Made by a program: the position numbers and the translations under genes. 6,622 nt of DNA from Thiopseudomonas sp964394445 (GTDB taxonomy: Bacteria > Pseudomonadota > Gammaproteobacteria > Pseudomonadales > Pseudomonadaceae), in the NCBI GenBank assembly GCA_964394445.1, contig CAYMXO010000088.1, positions 1-6,622 of the forward strand, in the 5' to 3' direction. The first letter of the stretch is position 1. Every line of letters starts with the position of its first letter. This document shows, piece after piece, positions 1-4,934 of the stretch. The notes under the pieces are model-generated. The model was not told the origin of the DNA, made no database searches, and was given only the letters and a program-made list of their open reading frames with translations.

Positions 1-2
1 TG

Positions 3-1958
3 AGCAAAAACGAAATCCTCGAGCTCTACGTCAACAAGATCTACCTGGGCAACCGGGCCTATGGTATCGAAGCAGCCGCCAACGTGTACTACGGCAAGTC
101 AATAAAAGAGCTGAATCTGTCACAGATGGCCATGCTCGCCGGCCTGCCAAAAGCACCTTCGCGCTACAACCCCATTGCCAACCCCGCGCGCAGCACTGAA
201 CGCCGTGACTGGATTCTGGGCCGCATGCTGAAACTTGGCCATATCGACCAACAGCGCTACGACGAAGCAATCACTACTGAACAGGACGCCAAACTACACA
301 TCAAAAGCCCCGATGTCTATGCGCCCTATGTCGCCGAGATGGTTCGCCTGGAGATGATCAATCGTTATGGCAGCGATGCCTACACCGACGGTCTCAACGT
401 CTACACTACAGTGCCTGCCGGACTGCAGAATCACGCGCAGCAAGCAGTTTTCCGCGGCCTGACCGGTTACGACCGCCGGCACGGCTACCGGGGCGCCGAA
501 ACCCATATCGAAAAGCGCGATGACTGGCTCGGCGCCTTGCGCAACAGCAAACGTATCAACCGTTTCATTCCGGCCATTGTCAGCGCAGTTGCCGATGACG
601 GTATTTTCGTCATGCTGGCCGATGGCAGCGAACAGCATGTCAGCTGGCAAAGCATGCGCTGGGCTGCGCCATTTCTCAGCAACTCCAGCCGTGGTGCCTC
701 TCCACGCAATCCGGCAGCGGTAGTCAAAGTTGGCGACCTGATTCGCGTTGAGCAAAACGAAGACGACAGCCTGTCCTTCTCCCAGCTACCCAAAATCCAG
801 GCCTCGCTGATTTCGCTGAACCCGCACGATGGAGCAATCAAGGCCCTGGTGGGCGGCTTGTCCTTCGAGCACAGCCATTACAACAGGGCAACCCAGGCAC
901 AGCGACAACCGGGCTCCAGCTTCAAACCCTTTATCTATAGCGCCGCCCTCGATGCCGGCTACACAGCGGCAACACTGATCAACGATGCCCCTATTGAAAT
1001 ATTCGAAGCCGGCATGAAAGAAGCCTGGCGGCCGAAAAACTCAGACAACAACTTCCTCGGCCCGATCCGGCTGCGCGAAGGCCTGTACCGCTCCCGCAAC
1101 ATGATATCCATCCGGATCCTGCAGGACATCGGCATTCCCTACACCCGCGATTACATCAGCCACTTCGGCCTGCACAAAGGCAGCCTGCCCCCCAACCTGT
1201 CTTTGTCGCTGGGCTCTACCACCCTGGTACCCATGGACCTGACGGCAGCCTGGGCTGTTTTTGCCAACGGTGGCTTCAAGATCGAGCCCTACATGATCAA
1301 GCGCATCAGTGACCGCGACGATCAACTGCTGTTTCAGGCCCGTCCGGCCGTCACGCCACATTTTGCTGCCCGCATGAGTGAAAACGAGTCCGCAACAGCG
1401 CTGGACGCTGACGTCGAAGAGCCGCAGCTGGCCGAGCCGGTAATAGATGAGCGCACAGCCTATCTGGTGACCGACATTCTCAAGGATGTGGTCAAGCGTG
1501 GCACCGGCCGCCGCGCCCTGAGCCTGCAGCGCACTGACCTGGCAGGCAAGACCGGTACCACCAACGACTCTTTTGACAGCTGGTTCATCGGCTACAACTA
1601 CAGCCTGCTGACCTCGGTCTGGGCCGGCTTTGACCAGCCGGAAACCCTGGGTCGCCGCGAGTACGGCGCCACCATTGCCCTTCCCATCTGGGTCGACTAC
1701 ATGGGCGAGGCGCTGGCTGATTCACCCGCCAGCAACCAGCCAGAGCCGCGCGGCCTGAGCGTTTTACGCGTAGACCAGGAAAGCGGTCGTCTGGCTTCGG
1801 CCAATAGCGCCAACAGCTATTTCGAGCTGTTCAAGCAGGAAGACACTCCGCCACGCATGGACGACGAGTTCAGCCCGGTGTTTGACTTCGCTCCGCACGA
1901 CGGCGGACACGGCGGCTCCACAACAACGCCGCAAGACAATCTGTTTGATCTGTTCTAG
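3..1958 (+). CDS. ponA: Penicillin-binding protein 1A (bifunctional glycosyltransferase/transpeptidase), 5' end missing
   Basis: Class A PBP, a periplasmic enzyme anchored in the inner membrane that polymerises lipid II into glycan strands and cross-links the peptides. The frame is open from base 3, and 651 residues precede the TAG stop; family members have about 800, so the membrane anchor and first part of the glycosyltransferase domain lie upstream. Fragment residues 2-57 hold the last GT51 motifs (KNEILELYVNKIYLG, GIEAAANVYYGK, LAGLPKAPSRYNP). Residues about 155-262 form the OB-like insert typical of PBP1A. The transpeptidase domain follows, with SSFK (catalytic Ser305, Lys308; codons 915-926), SRN at 364-366 (1092-1100) and KTGT at 516-519 (1548-1559). 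An acidic linker (about 455-475) and a Gly/Thr-rich tail are low in complexity. All visible catalytic motifs are intact. The gene converges on maeB with a shared terminator. Seen: motifs. Known: function of the family. Confidence 0.96.
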   Translation, partial: SKNEILELYVNKIYLGNRAYGIEAAANVYYGKSIKELNLSQMAMLAGLPKAPSRYNPIANPARSTERRDWILGRMLKLGHIDQQRYDEAITTEQDAKLHIKSPDVYAPYVAEMVRLEMINRYGSDAYTDGLNVYTTVPAGLQNHAQQAVFRGLTGYDRRHGYRGAETHIEKRDDWLGALRNSKRINRFIPAIVSAVADDGIFVMLADGSEQHVSWQSMRWAAPFLSNSSRGASPRNPAAVVKVGDLIRVEQNEDDSLSFSQLPKIQASLISLNPHDGAIKALVGGLSFEHSHYNRATQAQRQPGSSFKPFIYSAALDAGYTAATLINDAPIEIFEAGMKEAWRPKNSDNNFLGPIRLREGLYRSRNMISIRILQDIGIPYTRDYISHFGLHKGSLPPNLSLSLGSTTLVPMDLTAAWAVFANGGFKIEPYMIKRISDRDDQLLFQARPAVTPHFAARMSENESATALDADVEEPQLAEPVIDERTAYLVTDILKDVVKRGTGRRALSLQRTDLAGKTGTTNDSFDSWFIGYNYSLLTSVWAGFDQPETLGRREYGATIALPIWVDYMGEALADSPASNQPEPRGLSVLRVDQESGRLASANSANSYFELFKQEDTPPRMDDEFSPVFDFAPHDGGHGGSTTTPQDNLFDLF

Positions 1959-1977
1959 CCGCATGGCGACTGCCCCA

Positions 1978-2017
1978 GACATGAAAAAACCGGCATTCAA
2001 GCCGGCTTTTTCATGTC
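1978..2017. terminator. Bidirectional intrinsic terminator between ponA and maeB
   Basis: An inverted repeat with arms 1978-1994 and 2001-2017 and a 6-base loop (ATTCAA) forms a 17-bp stem with a single A/C mismatch (1989/2006). The core CCGGC/GCCGG is flanked by A6 on the left and T5 on the right, so either strand gives a GC stem followed by a U tract. It starts 19 bases after the ponA stop and ends 16 bases past the maeB stop, so it can serve both convergent genes. Function is inferred from structure. Confidence 0.88.
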
Positions 2018-2033
2018 AGCACCAGGGCTACGT

Positions 2034-3302
2034 TCAAGCCTTGAAAACATCCTCCACTGCCTGCAGCGGATAGTTCTCCGGATATGGCAGGGTCGCCACG
2101 CCACTGTCGATGGCGGCACGTGCCACCGCATCAGAAACCAGCGTGATCAGGCGGGCATCAATCGGCTTGGGCAAAATGTAGTTGCGGCCAAACTCGAGTT
2201 TCTCCAGACCATAGGCCGCGCAGACTTCAGCCGGGCATGGCAGCTTGGCCAGTTCACGCACCGCATGCACGGCTGCGATCTTCATTTCTTCATTGATGCG
2301 GGTCGCACGTACGTCCAGCGCTCCACGGAAAATGAACGGGAAGCACAGCACGTTGTTGACCTGGTTCGGGTAGTCGGAGCGGCCAGTGGCCATGATGACA
2401 TCCGGACGGGTTGCATGTGCCAGCTCGGGACGGATTTCCGGATCCGGGTTGGAAGAGGCAAACACAATCGGCTTTTCTGCCATGCGTTTAAGGTTTTCCG
2501 CACTGAGCAGATTCGGACCGGACAGGCCAACAAAAATGTCCGCACCTTCCATGGCCTGTTCCAGCGTGTGCTGATCGGTCTCATGGGCGAAAGCTGCCTT
2601 GTACTGGTTCAGGTCATCACGGCCGCTATGGATGACGCCCTTGCGGTCCACCATGAAGATATTTTCCAGCTTGGCGCCCAGACTGATCAGCAAGCGCATG
2701 CAGGCAGTTGCCGCAGCCCCGGCACCCAGACAAACGATTTTTGATTCTTCCAGCTTCTTGCCGGCAATATCCAGCGCATTCAGCATACCGGCCGCTGTAA
2801 CAATGGCGGTACCGTGCTGGTCATCGTGAAACACCGGAATGTCACACTGTTCAATCAGGGCCCGTTCGATTTCAAAGCATTCCGGCGCCTTGATGTCTTC
2901 CAGGTTGATGCCACCAAAGCTGATGGAGATGCGGCGTACGGTATCAATGAAGGCTTGCGGGCTTTCCGAGGCAACCTCGATATCAAACACGTCAACACCG
3001 GCAAAGCGCTTGAACAGAACAGCCTTGCCTTCCATCACGGGCTTGGATGCCAGCGGCCCCGTGTCACCCAGCCCCAGTACAGCGGTGCCATCAGAAATCA
3101 CTGCGACCAGGTTGCCCTTGTTGGTGTACTTGTATGCCAGTGATGGCTCACGGGCAATCTCGCGCACCGGCTCGGCCACACCCGGACTGTAAGCCAGCGC
3201 CAGGTCGCGGGCACTGGAAGTTGGCTTGGTCAGCTCAACGCTGGTTTTGCCCGGCCGTGGTGACATGTGATATTCAAGGGCTGCAATCTTAAGGTCTGAC
3301 AT
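2034..3302 (-). CDS. maeB: NADP-dependent malic enzyme, short form without phosphotransacetylase domain
   Basis: Cytosolic oxidative decarboxylation of malate to pyruvate and CO2, with NADPH formed; it links the TCA cycle to pyruvate and supplies reducing power. The protein has 422 residues. The N-terminal malic domain shows AYSPGVAEPV with the likely catalytic Tyr38, and GKAVLFKRF with Lys93. EDIKAPECFEIE (Glu135, Asp136) and HDDQHGTA (Asp160, Asp161) supply the metal ligands. The Rossmann domain has LGAGAAATA at 192-200, then SSNPDPEI (283-290) and NNVLCFPFIFRGALD (316-330). It ends soon after these, so the C-terminal phosphotransacetylase-like domain of the 759-residue E. coli MaeB is absent; the length matches the Pseudomonas enzyme as I recall it. 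The ATG start gives the conserved N-terminus MSDLKIAALEYH. The ribosome binding site is weak (GGAAAG, six bases before ATG). NADP preference is inferred from family, not proven by sequence. Confidence 0.95.
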   Translation of the reverse strand: MSDLKIAALEYHMSPRPGKTSVELTKPTSSARDLALAYSPGVAEPVREIAREPSLAYKYTNKGNLVAVISDGTAVLGLGDTGPLASKPVMEGKAVLFKRFAGVDVFDIEVASESPQAFIDTVRRISISFGGINLEDIKAPECFEIERALIEQCDIPVFHDDQHGTAIVTAAGMLNALDIAGKKLEESKIVCLGAGAAATACMRLLISLGAKLENIFMVDRKGVIHSGRDDLNQYKAAFAHETDQHTLEQAMEGADIFVGLSGPNLLSAENLKRMAEKPIVFASSNPDPEIRPELAHATRPDVIMATGRSDYPNQVNNVLCFPFIFRGALDVRATRINEEMKIAAVHAVRELAKLPCPAEVCAAYGLEKLEFGRNYILPKPIDARLITLVSDAVARAAIDSGVATLPYPENYPLQAVEDVFKA

Positions 3303-3380
3303 GATGGACTTTCCGCTAGAAAAAGAATGGTGGGCCGACTGCTTCGCTGACAGTCCTTCCTTGTATTTTTTAGGGTATTG

Positions 3381-3409
3381 AGCATACGCAAGATGTCAGT
3401 ATTCGACAA
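3381..3409 (-). promoter_or_regulatory. Candidate sigma-70 promoter of maeB
   Basis: On the minus strand TTGTCG (3404-3409, -35, 4 of 6 matches) is followed after 17 bases by TATGCT (3381-3386, -10, 4 of 6). It lies downstream of the rpmE terminator and about 80 bases before the maeB start, giving a leader of roughly 70 bases. The placement suggests maeB is transcribed on its own. Consensus match is moderate and no start site has been mapped. Confidence 0.5.
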
Positions 3410-3444
3410 GCGTAACAGAGACCACCCGGCCAACTTTCGCCCAC

Positions 3445-3474
3445 AAAAAAAGCGCCGGTTCGGGCGCTTTTTTT
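3445..3474 (-). terminator. Intrinsic terminator of rpmE
   Basis: A7-GCGCC (3445-3456) and GGCGC-T7 (3463-3474) pair perfectly over 12 bp with a 6-base loop. The minus-strand transcript reads a GC stem followed by seven U, 14 bases after the rpmE stop codon, a textbook intrinsic terminator. It separates rpmE from maeB. The symmetric A/T tracts would also work on the plus strand, but no plus-strand gene ends here. Confidence 0.9.
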
Positions 3475-3488
3475 GATAATGCAGGCAC

Positions 3489-3701
3489 TTACTTGCTGGT
3501 GAAACCACCGAAGCGCTGCTTGAAGCGGTCGATGCGGCCACCTACGTCCAGCACCTTCTGCTTGCCGGTGTAGAAAGGGTGGCACTCGGAGCAGACATCC
3601 ACGCTGATGTCCTGGCACAGGGTGGAGCGGGTCTTGATGACATTACCGCAGCTGCAGGTGGCGCTAATGTCGGCATAATTTGGGTGAATATCAGCTTTCA
3701 T
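3489..3701 (-). CDS. rpmE: Large-subunit ribosomal protein bL31, zinc-binding (C+) form
   Basis: bL31 forms part of the bridge between the 50S and 30S subunits at the central protuberance. The 70-residue protein starts MKADIHPNYADI, the usual bL31 N-terminus, and is full length for the family. Cys16, Cys18, Cys37 and Cys40 (CSC and CSEC) make the zinc ribbon of the C+ type, so this is the zinc-replete paralogue and not the Zur-repressed cysteine-free form. The C-terminal part VGGRIDRFKQRFGG is typical. ATG is supported by GAGGA seven to eight bases upstream. The gene stands alone, with its own promoter (3775-3802) and terminator (3445-3474), and is divergent from hemB. Confidence 0.97.
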   Translation of the reverse strand: MKADIHPNYADISATCSCGNVIKTRSTLCQDISVDVCSECHPFYTGKQKVLDVGGRIDRFKQRFGGFTSK

Positions 3702-3707
3702 GGTGTG

Positions 3708-3712
3708 TCCTC
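3708..3712 (-). promoter_or_regulatory. Ribosome binding site of rpmE
   Basis: The minus strand reads GAGGA, then six bases (CACACC), then the ATG of rpmE (3699-3701). The good spacing and match fix the start that gives the conserved MKADIHPNY N-terminus. Confidence 0.8.
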
Positions 3713-3774
3713 AAATATGAATTCGTGCCGCCATCCAACCCCATTGTTGAATACCGCACTTGACAAGGGCGCAA

Positions 3775-3802
3775 ATGATACCAGAGCAACAAGCAGATGC
3801 AA
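3775..3802 (-). promoter_or_regulatory. Candidate extended -10 promoter of rpmE
   Basis: The minus strand carries TATCAT (3775-3780, 5 of 6 matches to TATAAT) preceded by TGG, an extended -10. TTGCAT (3797-3802) lies 16 bases upstream as a weak -35 (3 of 6). The start would fall near 3768, leaving a leader of about 67 bases before rpmE. Strong -10 plus extension fits a highly expressed ribosomal protein gene; assignment is by inspection only. Confidence 0.6.
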
Positions 3803-3829
3803 GGAAATATTCTGCTTTTATGGTTAAAT
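3801..3829 (+). promoter_or_regulatory. Weak candidate promoter of hemB
   Basis: TTAAAT (3824-3829, 4 of 6 matches to TATAAT) is preceded by TGG, an extended -10 arrangement. The region at -35 (AAGGAA, 3801-3806) has little consensus. It sits in an AT-rich patch about 57 bases before the GTG start. Its upstream end overlaps the -35 of the divergent rpmE promoter. Hemb must have a promoter somewhere in this gap, but this exact placement is tentative. Confidence 0.3.
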
Positions 3830-3847
3830 AGACAGGTTAATTTTCAG

Positions 3848-3865
3848 GGCGCGCCTCTGCGCGCC
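3848..3865 (+). repeat. GC-rich hairpin in the hemB leader
   Basis: GGCGCGC (3848-3854) and GCGCGCC (3859-3865) are perfectly complementary around the 4-base loop CTCT. The stem ends nine bases before the hemB ribosome binding site. No U tract follows, so it is not an intrinsic terminator. A role in translation or mRNA stability is possible but only inferred. Confidence 0.6.
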
Positions 3866-3873
3866 ACTGCTTC

Positions 3874-3879
3874 AAGGAG
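3874..3879 (+). promoter_or_regulatory. Ribosome binding site deciding the GTG start of hemB
   Basis: AAGGAG lies six bases before GTG at 3886. The next in-frame ATG is at 4051 (residue 56), inside conserved sequence, so the GTG start is needed to give the whole N-terminal arm. Confidence 0.85.
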
Positions 3880-3885
3880 CTTACC

Positions 3886-4890
3886 GTGACCAACACTGCC
3901 CAACGCCTGTTTCCCGCAACCCGCCTGCGCCGCAATCGCCGTGACGTTTTTTCCCGCCGCCTGGTGCGCGAGAACCGCCTGAGCGTGGACGACCTGATCC
4001 TGCCCGTCTTTGTTCTCGACGGCAGCAACCAGCGTGAAGCGGTACCCTCAATGCCCGGCGTCGAGCGCCTGTCCATCGACCTGCTGCTGCAGGAAGCCGA
4101 ACGCTGGGTAGAACTGGGCATCCCGGCACTGGCATTGTTTCCGGTAACGCCGGCCGGGCACAAGTCACTGGATGCGGCCGCGGCCTGGGATCCAGACGGC
4201 ATTGCCCAGCGTGCCACCCGTGCCCTGCGCGAGAAATTTCCTGAACTGGGCATCATCACCGACGTCGCACTGGACCCCTTCACCACCCATGGCCAGGACG
4301 GCATTCTCGACGACAACGGCTATGTCCTCAATGACGAGACCGTCGATGCCCTGGTACGCCAGGCGCTGTCCCATGCCGATGCCGGCGCCCAGGTAGTGGC
4401 ACCCTCCGACATGATGGACGGCCGCATCCAGGCCATCCGTGAGGCGCTGGAAAATGCCGGACACGTCAACACCCGCATCATGGCCTACTCGGCCAAGTAC
4501 GCCAGCAGCTACTACGGCCCCTTCCGCGATGCCGTGGGCTCTGCCGCCAACCTGGGCAAGGCCGACAAGTTTACCTACCAGATGGATCCGGCCAATGGCA
4601 ACGAGGCCCTGCATGAAGTGGCGACCGACCTGGCCGAAGGCGCCGACATGGTCATGGTCAAGCCCGGCATGCCTTACCTGGACATTGTCTGGCGGGTAAA
4701 GGAAGAGTTCAAAGCACCGACTTTTGCCTATCAGGTCAGTGGCGAATACGCCATGCACATGGCCGCCATCCAGAATGGCTGGCTGGGTGAAGAAGTCATC
4801 ATGGAGTCGCTGGTGGCGTTCAAGCGTGCCGGTGCCGATGGCATCCTGACCTACTTTGCCGTGCGTGCAGCAGAGCTGTTACAGAAATAA
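3886..4890 (+). CDS. hemB: Delta-aminolevulinic acid dehydratase (porphobilinogen synthase), magnesium type
   Basis: Cytosolic enzyme that condenses two 5-aminolevulinate molecules into porphobilinogen, the second common step of tetrapyrrole synthesis. The 334 residues match the family length. Two Schiff-base lysines are present: Lys204 in MAYSAKYASSYYGPF and Lys259 in MVMVKPGMPYLD. In zinc enzymes the segment near residue 126-140 carries three cysteines; here it reads DVALDPFTTHGQDGI with Asp130 and Asp138, which correspond with a shift of one to the Asp131 and Asp139 of the P. aeruginosa enzyme. It is therefore assigned to the zinc-independent, magnesium-activated class. The N-terminal arm RLRRNRRD typical of HemB is present. 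Start is GTG with a strong ribosome binding site. ppk1 follows after 44 bases on the same strand, suggesting cotranscription. Confidence 0.97.
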   Translation: MTNTAQRLFPATRLRRNRRDVFSRRLVRENRLSVDDLILPVFVLDGSNQREAVPSMPGVERLSIDLLLQEAERWVELGIPALALFPVTPAGHKSLDAAAAWDPDGIAQRATRALREKFPELGIITDVALDPFTTHGQDGILDDNGYVLNDETVDALVRQALSHADAGAQVVAPSDMMDGRIQAIREALENAGHVNTRIMAYSAKYASSYYGPFRDAVGSAANLGKADKFTYQMDPANGNEALHEVATDLAEGADMVMVKPGMPYLDIVWRVKEEFKAPTFAYQVSGEYAMHMAAIQNGWLGEEVIMESLVAFKRAGADGILTYFAVRAAELLQK

Positions 4891-4895
4891 ATTTT

Positions 4896-4915
4896 TCCGG
4901 GACACCGTACCCGGA
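4896..4915 (+). repeat. Inverted repeat in the hemB-ppk1 spacer
   Basis: TCCGGG (4896-4901) and CCCGGA (4910-4915) are perfectly complementary around an 8-base loop. The stem follows the hemB stop by five bases and ends nine bases before the ppk1 ribosome binding site. There is no U tract after it, so it is unlikely to stop transcription; it could protect the hemB end of the mRNA or tune ppk1 expression. Confidence 0.5.
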
Positions 4916-4924
4916 CCTTGATCC

Positions 4925-4929
4925 GAGGA
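4925..4929 (+). promoter_or_regulatory. Ribosome binding site of ppk1
   Basis: GAGGA is followed after five bases (TCGCC) by ATG at 4935. This supports the chosen start, about 22 residues before the first conserved PPK1 block (LYLNRELSQLQFN). Confidence 0.8.
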
Positions 4930-4934
4930 TCGCC

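Noticed and set aside
2013..2744. 243-codon open frame on the plus strand opposite maeB
   Set aside because: It lies wholly antisense to a fully conserved malic enzyme, has no recognisable protein motif, and is explained by the codon bias of the true gene.
3230..3541. 103-codon minus-strand open frame across the rpmE-maeB spacer
   Set aside because: It runs through the rpmE terminator and maeB promoter and overlaps both conserved genes in another frame; no ribosome binding site or motif supports it.
3765..3791. TTGACA on the plus strand as a hemB -35 element
   Set aside because: No acceptable -10 lies 15-19 bases downstream (CAGAGC falls there); the only near match, GATACC, is 11 bases away.
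4165..4758. 197-codon open frame on the minus strand opposite hemB
   Set aside because: Antisense shadow of hemB in GC-rich sequence; no family resemblance.
4876..4890. CTGTTAC at the hemB end as a Pho box for ppk1
   Set aside because: Only one half-site resembles the PhoB repeat; the second direct repeat 11 bases on is missing.
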